Source of the DNA: Solibacillus sp. FSL W7-1436
Lineage (GTDB): Bacteria > Bacillota > Bacilli > Bacillales_A > Planococcaceae
NCBI RefSeq assembly: GCF_038007305.1
Contig: NZ_JBBOWV010000001.1
Location: forward strand, 1-64,000
DNA: 64,000 nt
Direction: 5' to 3'
Shown here piece after piece: positions 18,041 through 26,426 of this stretch. How positions within the stretch are numbered: position 1 is the stretch's first letter; each line of letters begins with the position of its first letter. A program made the position numbers and the translations under genes. The notes beneath the pieces were generated by a model, which worked only from the letters and a program-made list of their open reading frames with translations, was not told the origin of the DNA and searched no databases.

Positions 18041-18724
18041 TTATTGCGAACCTTCCAAAGTTGTTAAAACTTCTACTTGAACCGGTTTCCAGCCTTCATT
18101 GTCAACCCATTCTATGCTTACTCGGTATTTTTGCTCTTTGTCCATCGATGTGACAACGGCAATTGCACTTTCCGTACTTCCGTTATTATTCACACGTAGG
18201 ACAATACTGTTTTCCTGCTGTAAATCAAGGACACTAAAAATCGCTTTTAGTTTTTCTTCGTAATCAATATGCCCTTTTTCATATGTCGACACATGTTCAC
18301 CTGTTTGTGCCGTCGGATAGGCCGGCCAATTCGGATTTGTAATGACTTCTTTTACGGACGGATCATCAGAAGGACTTACCGTGTCGCCTGATTCAGATGT
18401 TGGCTGTTCGGTTTCAGTTTCATCTGTAACGGTATCTTCCTCTTCTACTTCTTCCGGCACATTAGTTTCTGTTTCATTATCTTCCGTTTCTTGTCCAGCA
18501 TCATCTTCCGGGACATCAGTTGCTACTTCTGCCGGCGAATCCTGCTCTGCTTTGTTTTCAGGTTCTGGCTCTTGTGTAATAATAAAAATTAATGTTGCCA
18601 CAATTAATACAGCGACAATAGCGATCAAGTAATTTAATCTTTTATCCGCTTTTTGAAATTTCGTCTGTTTTGATTGTTGTTCAGCATACTGTTGTCGTGT
18701 TTGAAATCGTCTTTTTCGTTCCAT
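18041..18724 (-). CDS. yrrS: YrrS-like membrane protein (DUF1510)
   Basis: A 227-residue single-pass protein. A basic cytoplasmic N terminus (MERKRRFQTRQQ) precedes one membrane helix (about residues 32-52), then a long Glu/Asp/Thr-rich linker to about 130, and a C-terminal DUF1510 domain ending in VSIEWVDNEGWKPVQVEVL. The ATG at 18724 follows AGGAGGAATTGAA. The position between mtnN and greA matches yrrS, although the penicillin-binding protein gene pbpI that neighbours it in B. subtilis is missing. Function is unknown, possibly envelope-related. Confidence 0.88.
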   Translation of the reverse strand: MERKRRFQTRQQYAEQQSKQTKFQKADKRLNYLIAIVAVLIVATLIFIITQEPEPENKAEQDSPAEVATDVPEDDAGQETEDNETETNVPEEVEEEDTVTDETETEQPTSESGDTVSPSDDPSVKEVITNPNWPAYPTAQTGEHVSTYEKGHIDYEEKLKAIFSVLDLQQENSIVLRVNNNGSTESAIAVVTSMDKEQKYRVSIEWVDNEGWKPVQVEVLTTLEGSQ

Positions 18725-18820
18725 TTCAATTCCTCCTATGCACACCTATTTTAGCATTAGAACAGCGAAGGTTGCACGGAAATTGAACATTGGAAACTCT
18801 GCCAAATTTATCTACATAAG

Positions 18821-18850
18821 AAAAGCAGCTAGCAATTGATGCTAACTGCT
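18821..18850 (-). terminator. Terminator of greA
   Basis: The stem AGCAGTTAGC/GCTAGCTGCT has one mismatch and a seven-base loop. It is followed on the minus strand by TTTTCTT. Confidence 0.75.
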
Positions 18851-18857
18851 TCATAAA

Positions 18858-19343
18858 TTATTTTACTTCTAAAATAATAACTTCCATTTCTCCGCCTGGT
18901 GTAGTCAGTTTTACAACATCATCCACATGCTTGCCCATTAAAGCTCTAGCAATCGGAGAGTCATTTGAAATTTTGCCTTCCATCGGATCAGCTTCAGCTG
19001 AACCAACAATTGTATAAGATTCTTCAAAGTTTGCACGTTTACCATTGATCAGTTCATCAAATGTAACTGTTTTCCCTAAAGAAATCGTATTTGATGTCTC
19101 GTCCTCTGTAATAATGACAGCATTACGCAGCATTTGCTCGATCAATGAAATACGACCTTCCACAAATCCTTGCTCTTCTTTTGCTGAATCATACTCAGAG
19201 TTCTCAGAAAGGTCACCGAAGCTGCGAGCTACTTTAATACGCTCTACTACTTCAGGACGCTTTACTGTTTTTAATGTGTTTAATTCATCTTCTAATTTTT
19301 GTTTTCCATCAAGTGTCATTGGATATTGTTTTTCGTTTGACAT
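18858..19343 (-). CDS. greA: Transcription elongation factor GreA
   Basis: A 161-residue factor that rescues backtracked RNA polymerase by stimulating transcript cleavage. The N-terminal coiled coil with the acidic tip (about residues 35-55, [16 protein letters not shown]) and the C-terminal FKBP-like domain (PIARALMGK) are intact. The ATG at 19343 follows AAGGAG; a GTG three codons upstream overlaps that site. Confidence 0.97.
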   Translation of the reverse strand: MSNEKQYPMTLDGKQKLEDELNTLKTVKRPEVVERIKVARSFGDLSENSEYDSAKEEQGFVEGRISLIEQMLRNAVIITEDETSNTISLGKTVTFDELINGKRANFEESYTIVGSAEADPMEGKISNDSPIARALMGKHVDDVVKLTTPGGEMEVIILEVK

Positions 19344-19615
19344 TATTCCCACTCCTTAGTATTAACTTGAAAACGTTTACTTTTGGCGTTTTCTATTTCT
19401 ATTTCTAAAAATACGTATAAATTCAAAAGTTATTTTCACGTATTTTGTTCATAAATAACAGAAAACCCGACTACTAGTTTACGGTATGTGTAAATCCCTT
19501 CTTTTAGAAGAAGTTTACACCGTAATACGGGCAGCCGAATTTTATGATTAATTATTTATGTTGTTCTATCAATTTAAAATGTAAATGAAATTAATGTAAA
19601 TACTACATCATCATA

Positions 19616-20251
19616 TTACAAGTTTGATTCAGTTTCAAGAATTGTTTTTATTTTCGTTACCATTAAGTCAATTGCAACGTTATTTTCCCCGCCTTCAGGG
19701 ATAATTACATCTGCATATCGCTTAGTCGGTTCGATAAACATATTGTGCATTGGACGCACTGCTGTTAAATACTGATCGATTACAGAATCAGCTGTACGGC
19801 CGCGCTCTTTAATATCTCGTTGAATGCGTCGGATAATACGTAAGTCGGAATCTGTATCCACGAATAATTTAATATCCATCAAATCACGAAGACGCTCGTC
19901 CTCCAGCACTAAAATTCCTTCAACGATAATTACATCTTTAGGTTCTACATGAATGACTACATCTGAACGTGTATGCTGTACATAATCATAGACTGGCTTT
20001 TCCACTGATTCATATGCAAGTAAACGGTGAATGTGCTCGATCAGCAAATCATTGTCAAATGCAAGCGGATGATCATAATTTGTTTCCAGACGCTGTTCAA
20101 ACGTCATATGGCTTTGGTCTTTGTAATAATAATCCTGTTCGATTACTACTACTGAATGTTCACGAAATACATCGTATATAGAACGTGTCACACTCGTTTT
20201 ACCTGAGCATGAACCTCCGGCAATTCCGATTACAACTGGACGGTTTGACAT
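19616..20251 (-). CDS. udk: Uridine kinase
   Basis: A 211-residue enzyme that phosphorylates uridine and cytidine. The P-loop [15 protein letters not shown] (about residues 9-23), the DHPLAFD substrate motif and [12 protein letters not shown] are present. The ATG follows the stop codon of trhP2 directly (TAAATG), with AAGGAG inside trhP2, so it is the fourth gene of the trmR-trhP1-trhP2-udk operon. greA follows after about 270 bases. Confidence 0.97.
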   Translation of the reverse strand: MSNRPVVIGIAGGSCSGKTSVTRSIYDVFREHSVVVIEQDYYYKDQSHMTFEQRLETNYDHPLAFDNDLLIEHIHRLLAYESVEKPVYDYVQHTRSDVVIHVEPKDVIIVEGILVLEDERLRDLMDIKLFVDTDSDLRIIRRIQRDIKERGRTADSVIDQYLTAVRPMHNMFIEPTKRYADVIIPEGGENNVAIDLMVTKIKTILETESNL

Positions 20252-21529
20252 TTAATTATTCTCCTTTCGCATCATATCAAAACGTGATAATGAGCGATCA
20301 ACTTTAAATTTAACGATTTGTAGTGGGTGGCGGGCAACATCTAGTTCATTGCCTTTTTCATCCCAAAGCTGGCCAACCGTCATTTTGAATGTATCCATAT
20401 TAGGGCCGAAAAATTCTACCGTATCGCCTGTCTTGAAATAGTTGCGTTGTTCCAATGTAACCATTTGTGATTCGGCATCATAATCCATGACAAACCCGGC
20501 AAAATCCCACTTCATTTTATGCGAGTGAAAACCAAACATCTGTTGTTTATAGCTTGGCTCACCTTCAAAGAATGACGAAGCCGTTGCACGGTTTGCACAG
20601 CGCGCAAGTTCTTCCAGCCACTCTTTTTCGAATGTAAAGTTATCCGGATCTGCACAGTAGGCATCAATTACTTTACGATAAACGGAAATAACCGTTGCAA
20701 TATAGTGAATCGACTTCATGCGGCCTTCCACTTTTAACGAATCAATTCCTAACTCAATCATGTGAGGAATGGATTCGATTAATTTCAAGTCTTTCGGGCT
20801 CATTGCAAACGGTGCTTCACCTTCGTTAAACAATGCTGTTTCTTCACCGTCTTTGTTTTCATATAAATCATAATCCCAACGGCAAGACTGACAGCAGCCG
20901 CCACGGTTCGAGTCACGTGCTGTCATATGGTTTGAAAGTGTACAGCGTCCGGAATAAGCGATACACATTGCACCGTGCACGAATGCTTCAATTTCAATGT
21001 CTACCTCTTCTTTCATTTTACGCATTTCTTCCCCGCCGACTTCACGTGCCAATACAACACGTTCCAAACCTTCTTCTTTCCAGTACTTTACCGCTTTCCA
21101 GTTGGATAAAGACTGTTGTGTAGAAAGATGGATTTCCAGTGAAGGCGCACACTTTTTACACGTTTCAATAATTAACGGGTCTGCAACGATAATCCCTTTT
21201 ACGCCTGCTCCCTCGATTGCCTGCAAGTATTCTTCCAAACCATCCATATTTTCATTATGCGCAAAAATATTTGTTGTTACATAAACAACGGCACCATACT
21301 TGCTCGCAAATTCAACGCCTTCCTTCATTTCTTCAATTGTGAAGTTTCCTGCGTTTGAACGTAAACCAAATTCCTGACCACCAATAAATACAGCGTCAGC
21401 TCCATAGTGTACCGCTACTTTTAATTTTTCCAGGCTTCCTGCCGGTGCTAAAAGTTCTGGTTTTTTCGTAATTACTGTTTTTCCGTTAACTTCTTCACGG
21501 ATTTTTTCATTTTGAATTAATTGTAGCAT
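20252..21529 (-). CDS. trhP2: tRNA 5-hydroxyuridine synthesis protein TrhP2 (peptidase U32 family, YrrO)
   Basis: A 425-residue U32-family protein. PELLAPAGSLEKLKVAVHYG near the start and the U32 signature around MCIAYSGRCTLSNHMTARD, with its following GGCCQSC cysteines, are intact. In B. subtilis YrrO and YrrN act in prephenate-dependent hydroxylation of wobble uridine-34 of tRNA; the cysteines are thought to hold an iron-sulfur cluster. The ATG at 21529 lies 12 bases from a GGAG and overlaps the end of trhP1. Older annotation would say collagenase-like protease. Confidence 0.93.
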   Translation of the reverse strand: MLQLIQNEKIREEVNGKTVITKKPELLAPAGSLEKLKVAVHYGADAVFIGGQEFGLRSNAGNFTIEEMKEGVEFASKYGAVVYVTTNIFAHNENMDGLEEYLQAIEGAGVKGIIVADPLIIETCKKCAPSLEIHLSTQQSLSNWKAVKYWKEEGLERVVLAREVGGEEMRKMKEEVDIEIEAFVHGAMCIAYSGRCTLSNHMTARDSNRGGCCQSCRWDYDLYENKDGEETALFNEGEAPFAMSPKDLKLIESIPHMIELGIDSLKVEGRMKSIHYIATVISVYRKVIDAYCADPDNFTFEKEWLEELARCANRATASSFFEGEPSYKQQMFGFHSHKMKWDFAGFVMDYDAESQMVTLEQRNYFKTGDTVEFFGPNMDTFKMTVGQLWDEKGNELDVARHPLQIVKFKVDRSLSRFDMMRKENN

Positions 21530-21548
21530 ACTGCGTTCGTTCTCCTTC

Positions 21549-22481
21549 CTAGTAAACTGTTTCCTTGTAGATGAAGCCAGTATCCAGTGGACGTAACGCT
21601 GGCTGAATCGCTTCGATTTGCTCGAATAGCTCGGACTTAATGTCATCGTACGCATCTTCGCCTTGATCGAAATACATATCGATTGCTTGACGGTAAAGTT
21701 TTGTAACCGTTACCGTATAATCAAATGTTTGAAGGACACCATCAATTTTCAATGAATCGATACCCGCTTCAAACAACTCGTTTAACTCTTCGATAATGCA
21801 CATATCATTAGGCGAGAAAATATGTGTGCCATTCATATCCTCATAGATCGGATATTTATTTTTACGCTCTTTATCGTGGAGGAACATATTTTTGTTTTCT
21901 TTGCGATTTTCGATTTCCATCGCTTCGTCACGGTACAGGAAGTAGTTTCCTAAAAGTGAGCGTTTAGATTGAAACATACAAGTCATACCATGTACTTGTA
22001 CTTCGATTTCATGCTTTGTATTTTCTTTTATTTCAATCACTTCATCGACTGAAAGCTCACGTGCCAGTACAGCACGCTTACTTCCGCGTTCACCCCAATA
22101 GTTCACTTGGAAGAAGTTCGTTGCAGTCGTTTCCGGGTTCCAGTGCAGTGGTATTGTTACATTGTTTTCACGCACTGCGATAATTACTGCCGGATCCCCG
22201 AATAATAATGCATCTACCCCGATACGCTGCATTTGTACTAAATAGTCATCCAATGCATCTAAGCGATCGTTGTGAAACAATGCATTGACCGCTACATAAA
22301 CCTTTTTACCTGCAGCGTGAATCAGCTTTGTCGCTTCTTCCACCTGTGCCACTGTAAAGTCTCCAGCCAAACGTAAGCCAAATTTTTGTTCACCGATCAC
22401 AAAAGCATCTGCACCTGCCTCAAGTAGCGCTGTAATATGCTCAATGGATTGTGGTGTTACTAATAATTCTGGTTTTTTCAC
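21549..22481 (-). CDS. trhP1: tRNA 5-hydroxyuridine synthesis protein TrhP1 (peptidase U32 family, YrrN)
   Basis: A 310-residue U32-family paralogue of the following gene. Where the partner has its cysteine-rich signature, this protein has HGMTCMFQSKRSLLGNY and then no cysteine cluster, so it may be the non-catalytic partner. GAAGAGGTG precedes the GTG at 22481, which gives MKKPELLVTPQS. It overlaps trmR closely and belongs to the same tRNA modification operon. Confidence 0.9.
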   Translation of the reverse strand: MKKPELLVTPQSIEHITALLEAGADAFVIGEQKFGLRLAGDFTVAQVEEATKLIHAAGKKVYVAVNALFHNDRLDALDDYLVQMQRIGVDALLFGDPAVIIAVRENNVTIPLHWNPETTATNFFQVNYWGERGSKRAVLARELSVDEVIEIKENTKHEIEVQVHGMTCMFQSKRSLLGNYFLYRDEAMEIENRKENKNMFLHDKERKNKYPIYEDMNGTHIFSPNDMCIIEELNELFEAGIDSLKIDGVLQTFDYTVTVTKLYRQAIDMYFDQGEDAYDDIKSELFEQIEAIQPALRPLDTGFIYKETVY

Positions 22482-22486
22482 ACTAA

Positions 22487-23119
22487 TCACCTCTTCAAAC
22501 AAATTAACAAACCATCACCGACAGGGAAAAAGGCACTCGAATAATCAGGATGTGCCATGATCCAGTCTGAAAATGTTTTTAAGTTGCGGATCATCGTTCT
22601 TTTTCTTCTAGGTACTTCTTTTATATCTAAATCTGATAATCCGTGCATATACATATTATCGATGTATAAAACGCCACCCGATGGAACGAGTGTTGCGTAT
22701 TTTTCGAAAAACTTCATGTATTGCCCTTTTGCCGCATCAATAAAAACAGCATCAAAAGTAGAAGGAAGTGTTTCCGTGTCTACCTCTAACGCATCTCCCT
22801 CAATTACTTGTATGCGGTTTGCCACCTCTGACCTTGCAATGAATTCCTTGGCATACTGAACTCGCGACACATCGCGTTCTATCGTCACGATATGACAATC
22901 CGGAAGTGCTTGAGCCATTCGGATAGCAGAATAACCTATTGCCGTTCCGATTTCCAAAATCGATTTCGGATTTTGAATGCGCAAAATTTGATTCAGCGAT
23001 TCAATCCCGGCAAGCTGCATGATCGGAACATGATTCTGTTCTGCGAAGCGTTCCATTTCCATTAGTAATTCATCACGTTCAGGAATGAAGGAAGCAATAT
23101 AAGCGTCTGATAATTCCAT
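22487..23119 (-). CDS. trmR: tRNA 5-hydroxyuridine methyltransferase TrmR (YrrM)
   Basis: A 210-residue class I O-methyltransferase with SAM motif EIGTAIGYSAIRMA (about 57-70) and VFIDAAKGQYMKFFE carrying the metal-binding Asp. In B. subtilis TrmR methylates 5-hydroxyuridine-34 to 5-methoxyuridine. The two hydroxylation genes follow directly, so the whole pathway is in one operon. AAAGGGAG lies before the ATG. Confidence 0.93.
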   Translation of the reverse strand: MELSDAYIASFIPERDELLMEMERFAEQNHVPIMQLAGIESLNQILRIQNPKSILEIGTAIGYSAIRMAQALPDCHIVTIERDVSRVQYAKEFIARSEVANRIQVIEGDALEVDTETLPSTFDAVFIDAAKGQYMKFFEKYATLVPSGGVLYIDNMYMHGLSDLDIKEVPRRKRTMIRNLKTFSDWIMAHPDYSSAFFPVGDGLLICLKR

Positions 23120-23147
23120 TCGTCATTCTCCCTTTACCTGGTTGTTT

Positions 23148-23197
23148 GCGCACATCTTTCATTCACAAGAAAAAAGACGAAACGAAGATGTTTGCGC
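23148..23197 (-). other. Hairpin in the trmR leader
   Basis: GCGCACATCTT and AAGATGT-TT-GCGC can pair across a loop of about 26 bases, 30 bases upstream of trmR. The motif GCGCAAACA occurs twice within it on the minus strand. No known riboswitch class is recognised. Confidence 0.3.
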
Positions 23198-23250
23198 CTA
23201 CAAAATTGTTATATAAGGACAAAAAATCACAATTTATAATAGCATGAAAA

Positions 23251-23320
23251 GAAAAGGAATGCGAATAATTTACTGAATTCCATCTTAAAACGGAAATTTC
23301 AAGCCATTCGATTCCTTTTC
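23251..23320 (-). terminator. Long inverted repeat between trmR and mltG
   Basis: GAAAAGGAATGCGAAT and ATTCGATTCCTTTTC are complementary over 15 positions with one extra base, around a loop of about 39 bases. The repeat lies just behind mltG and may terminate it, although the T-run is weak. Confidence 0.4.
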
Positions 23321-23335
23321 TACAACTTAACTTTC

Positions 23336-24454
23336 TTAACGTAGATATTTTTCGATGTTCGCTAAATGTTCATCATACGTTTTAGCAAAATGATTTATGC
23401 CCTCTTTATCTGCCAGGAAGTATAAATAATCTGTTTTTGAAGGGTTCAACGCCGCTTCAATTGATATTTTTCCGGCTCCCGCAATCGGTCCTGGAGGCAA
23501 TCCGACGTTTTGATACGTATTATACGGGTTGTCCACTTCCAAATCTTCATACAGCACGCGGTCTTTATGCGAACCTAATGCATACAGTACGGTTGGATCT
23601 GTCTGTAAAGGCATTTCAATTTCCATACGGTTATAGAATACACTCGCAATTGTTTCACGATCAGTTTGTGCCGTTGCCTCTTCTTCAAGTAATGATGCAA
23701 ACGTCAGCAATTCATGAACCGATGTTTCGCGTTCTTCTAAAAGAGGGGTATATTCGGAAACAATCGTATTCATCGCAGTAAGCATTGTACCGATAATTTC
23801 CTCAATCGATGGATTTTCCTCAAAGAACGGATATGTTGCCGGATATAAATAGCCTTCTAACGGATGACGAATGTTTTCCTTTAAAATATCTTCTGACAGC
23901 AAATCAGGATATTCAGTGATCAATTGCTCCACATAAGCGGCATCCGTCACTATTTTCATGAAGTCTTCTGCTTTGTGAGAAGTATTTTTCTGTACAACAT
24001 CCGCTACTTGTTCGAGCGTTAACCCTTCCGGTACTGTCATTGTAAATACAGGCTCGCGATACACACGACCTGTCTTTAAGCTTTCAATAATTTCGTCGAG
24101 GGTCATGGATTTTGTTAAAGAATAGCTGCCGGCTTGGAATTCCGATTCATTTTTAAACTTAGTATAATATTTAAAAATCTGCGCATTCTTTACAATGCCC
24201 TTATCTTCTAAAATGGTTGATATTAATGTAATACCTGAACCCATCGGAATTTCGACTTCAACTTTTTCGTTCGAATCCGGGTCCATCGGTTTCAATGCCG
24301 AAGTCACATAGTTGTATCCTGCGAAACCGACAATGGCAATAATCAGAAAAGCTACCAACGCGATAATTCCTACTATTTTACGCACCGTTTTGACTTCTCC
24401 TTTGCGCTCTTTCATTTTATTGAACATTTCTTGTTTCTTATTTTCGTCTAGCAC
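23336..24454 (-). CDS. mltG: Endolytic transglycosylase MltG
   Basis: A 372-residue YceG-family enzyme (YrrL) that cleaves nascent glycan strands at the membrane and so sets their length. A cytoplasmic N terminus, one membrane helix (about 27-48), a LysM-like subdomain and the catalytic domain with FASLLEEEA (catalytic Glu) and LPPGPIAGAGKISIEAALNP follow in order. The GTG at 24454 is chosen because a GGGGGGG tract precedes it. Upstream in-frame codons would translate this site. A terminator-like hairpin stands before the gene. Confidence 0.94.
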   Translation of the reverse strand: MLDENKKQEMFNKMKERKGEVKTVRKIVGIIALVAFLIIAIVGFAGYNYVTSALKPMDPDSNEKVEVEIPMGSGITLISTILEDKGIVKNAQIFKYYTKFKNESEFQAGSYSLTKSMTLDEIIESLKTGRVYREPVFTMTVPEGLTLEQVADVVQKNTSHKAEDFMKIVTDAAYVEQLITEYPDLLSEDILKENIRHPLEGYLYPATYPFFEENPSIEEIIGTMLTAMNTIVSEYTPLLEERETSVHELLTFASLLEEEATAQTDRETIASVFYNRMEIEMPLQTDPTVLYALGSHKDRVLYEDLEVDNPYNTYQNVGLPPGPIAGAGKISIEAALNPSKTDYLYFLADKEGINHFAKTYDEHLANIEKYLR

Positions 24455-24490
24455 GGGAGCCCCCCCTTTTTCTCTTCCATAATGATACAT

Positions 24491-24528
24491 AAAAAAACCT
24501 TTCGACACAATATCGAGCCACGAAAGGT
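24491..24528 (-). terminator. Terminator-like hairpin in the mltG leader
   Basis: ACCTTTCG pairs with CGAAAGGT across 16 bases and a T7 run follows on the minus strand, ending about 35 bases before the mltG start. A possible promoter (TAGACA, 17 bases, TTATAA) lies upstream of it, so it could attenuate mltG. It may instead be a second terminator for the upstream gene. Confidence 0.6.
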
Positions 24529-24594
24529 ATGTAAATTCCCACTATTTGCGACGTTTTATAATAGAAAATGTTCGTTTTTGTCTAATTTTGCCCA

Positions 24595-24634
24595 ATAAAA
24601 AACCTTACTGACGTATTCATTGTCAGTAAGGTTC
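24595..24634 (-). terminator. Terminator of the double DUF1292 gene
   Basis: A perfect stem AACCTTACTGAC/GTCAGTAAGGTT with a nine-base loop is followed on the minus strand by TTTTATT. Confidence 0.9.
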
Positions 24635-24640
24635 TTGAAA

Positions 24641-25153
24641 TTAGTTTTGTGCTAATGAGTTTAATACTTGTTCGACCATTTCCCACTCTGCATCGGTTTC
24701 GATAGGAAGCAGGTCCGCTACTTCACCATTGTCGCCCGAGATATAGGCAGAAGCATATACTTCCTCCAATTGAGGCTCATCGTCTTCCATAATTGCATAG
24801 AACAAATAATTTTTTCCGTTGTTTTCGAATCGGTGCAATATTTGGCACATAACTTCTTCGTCATCTTCATTCGTAATTGTGAAGTAATTTGTCTGATCCG
24901 CGCCGAATTCCGACAGCACAGTATTCATAACTTCTTCAACCATTGCCCATTCTTCATCAGTTTCAATATCCGAGAATCCGCTCATTTCACCATTCTCATC
25001 AAGAATATAGCGAAGTGCCGAAATACCAGCTTCTTCATCACCGATTAATGAGAATAAAACATAAGAATGTTCTTCCGAATCAAATGTAAATACAACGCGG
25101 CATTGCTGCTCTCCGCCGTCTTCTTTTTGCAAAATAAAAATATTTTCTTCCAT
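24641..25153 (-). CDS. Tandem DUF1292 protein
   Basis: A 170-residue acidic protein made of two DUF1292 copies. Residues 1-85 read EENIFILQKEDGGEQQCRVV and end with DIETDEEWAMVEEVMNTVL. Residues 88-170 read NYFTITNEDDEEVMCQIL and end with PIETDAEWEMVEQVLNSL. The next gene upstream encodes a single copy. The function of the family (YrzB) is unknown. The ATG at 25153 follows AGTGGGAGG. The gene has its own terminator, and another terminator separates it from the single-copy gene. Confidence 0.85.
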   Translation of the reverse strand: MEENIFILQKEDGGEQQCRVVFTFDSEEHSYVLFSLIGDEEAGISALRYILDENGEMSGFSDIETDEEWAMVEEVMNTVLSEFGADQTNYFTITNEDDEEVMCQILHRFENNGKNYLFYAIMEDDEPQLEEVYASAYISGDNGEVADLLPIETDAEWEMVEQVLNSLAQN

Positions 25154-25176
25154 ATTTTTTCCTCCCACTTAATGAA

Positions 25177-25211
25177 TAAAACAGAGCAGGCTCATCACCT
25201 GCTCTGTTTTA
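25177..25211 (-). terminator. Terminator of yrzB
   Basis: ACAGAGCAGG pairs perfectly with CCTGCTCTGT around a seven-base loop, and TTTTATT follows on the minus strand. Confidence 0.85.
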
Positions 25212-25225
25212 TCGTGTCAAATGAA

Positions 25226-25516
25226 TTATTCTTCTTCGCCTAATTCGTCTTCGATTTGATTTAATACTTCTTCGATAAAATCCCATTCTGCTTCTGTTTC
25301 AATTGGCGTTAATTCGCCATCTTCACCGTTTTCAGCAGGAACGAATGCAGATGCAAAGATTTCAACTGCTCCATCTTCATCTTCTTCTGCGCCTACTAAA
25401 GAATATAATACATATGATTTACCGAACTCTTCTGAATCGAAAGTGTGTAAAATTTCGCAAAGTTGTTCGTTGCCGTTTTCATCGACTACTGTAATGTTAT
25501 TTTGTTGTTCTGACAT
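25226..25516 (-). CDS. yrzB: DUF1292 protein YrzB
   Basis: A 96-residue acidic DUF1292 protein (UPF0473). [25 protein letters not shown] and the closing [20 protein letters not shown] define the family. It lies after ireB and ruvX, the conserved Bacillales order yrzL-yrrK-yrzB. The ATG at 25516 is preceded by GAGGTG. Function is unknown. Confidence 0.93.
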   Translation of the reverse strand: MSEQQNNITVVDENGNEQLCEILHTFDSEEFGKSYVLYSLVGAEEDEDGAVEIFASAFVPAENGEDGELTPIETEAEWDFIEEVLNQIEDELGEEE

Positions 25517-25623
25517 GATCGTCACCTCTTCATAATATTTAGGCATTGGTGCCTGTTGCTGCTCAATTCATTATACATAAAGCCTTTTCGGATAAGTACA
25601 AAAAAGCCTTATGTAGAGCAACT

Positions 25624-26040
25624 TTAGTTTTTACTATCTAAATAACCTTGTAAAATCATGACAGCAGCCATTTTATCAATAACTAGCTTTCTTTTTTTAC
25701 GGCTTACGTCTGCTTCGATCAGCATACGCTCAGCAGCCATCGTTGTCATACGCTCGTCCCAAAGCTTAACAGGAAAACCGAATGTATCTTCCAGCAACTT
25801 TTTATAGCTTTCGGAAGCTTCACCTCGAGGACCAATTGTATTATTCATGTTTTTCGGGTAGCCTACAACAAATTCAGTTACATTGTGTTCCTTTACAAGC
25901 ACTTTAATACGTTCAATACCAAATTCGCCTGCCGCTTCATCGATTTTTATCGTCTCGATACCTTGCGCTGTCCATCCTAGCGCATCGCTAATTGCAACGC
26001 CGACTGTTTTCGAGCCGACGTCTAAACCCATAATCCTCAT
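25624..26040 (-). CDS. ruvX: RuvX/YqgF-family putative Holliday junction resolvase
   Basis: A 138-residue RNase H-fold protein (YrrK). It begins [19 protein letters not shown] with the first catalytic Asp; [15 protein letters not shown] and LWDERMTT follow. The family has been linked to 16S rRNA processing as well as junction cleavage. Its ATG overlaps the TGA of ireB (ATGA). Confidence 0.95.
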   Translation of the reverse strand: MRIMGLDVGSKTVGVAISDALGWTAQGIETIKIDEAAGEFGIERIKVLVKEHNVTEFVVGYPKNMNNTIGPRGEASESYKKLLEDTFGFPVKLWDERMTTMAAERMLIEADVSRKKRKLVIDKMAAVMILQGYLDSKN

Positions 26041-26309
26041 TTATCCGCCTCAGTATTCTTTCTAATATAAAATCTAACGAGTTCCTCTAAAATCTCGTCA
26101 CGCTCAAGCTTGCGGATTAAATTACGTGCGTCCTGGTGGCGAGGGATGTATGCCGGGTCGCCAGATAATAAATACCCTACAATTTGATTTGTTGGATTAT
26201 ACCCTTTTTCCTCTAAAGCCGTATACACCTTCAGCATCACTTGCTTTACTTCTTGTTCCATGGATTCTTCTGGAAAACTGAATTTCATTGTTTTATCGAA
26301 AGAACTCAA
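26037..26309 (-). CDS. ireB: IreB-family regulatory protein (YrzL)
   Basis: A 90-residue UPF0297 protein. [20 protein letters not shown] and [13 protein letters not shown] are nearly invariant in the family. In Enterococcus IreB is phosphorylated by the kinase IreK and controls cephalosporin resistance. The TTG at 26309 follows GAGGTG and gives [10 protein letters not shown], like B. subtilis YrzL. The gene is coupled to ruvX. Confidence 0.92.
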   Translation of the reverse strand: MSSFDKTMKFSFPEESMEQEVKQVMLKVYTALEEKGYNPTNQIVGYLLSGDPAYIPRHQDARNLIRKLERDEILEELVRFYIRKNTEADK

Positions 26310-26426
26310 GACCAGCACCTCGCTTTCAGCAATGAGGAGATGAAGCACACTCTCCCATCTCCATTTATATCATTATAACTTATTCCTGCAAGCACTTCAA
26401 ATATGCCAGTAGTAAAATTTAGATAT

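Noticed and set aside
21549-22481. TrhP1 as a degraded pseudogene because it lacks the cysteine cluster
   Set aside because: The frame is intact, and it is probably a specialised partner of TrhP2, so it is kept as a gene.
23251-23320. A riboswitch between trmR and mltG
   Set aside because: The long inverted repeat lacks the conserved core of any class known to me and is better explained as a terminator.
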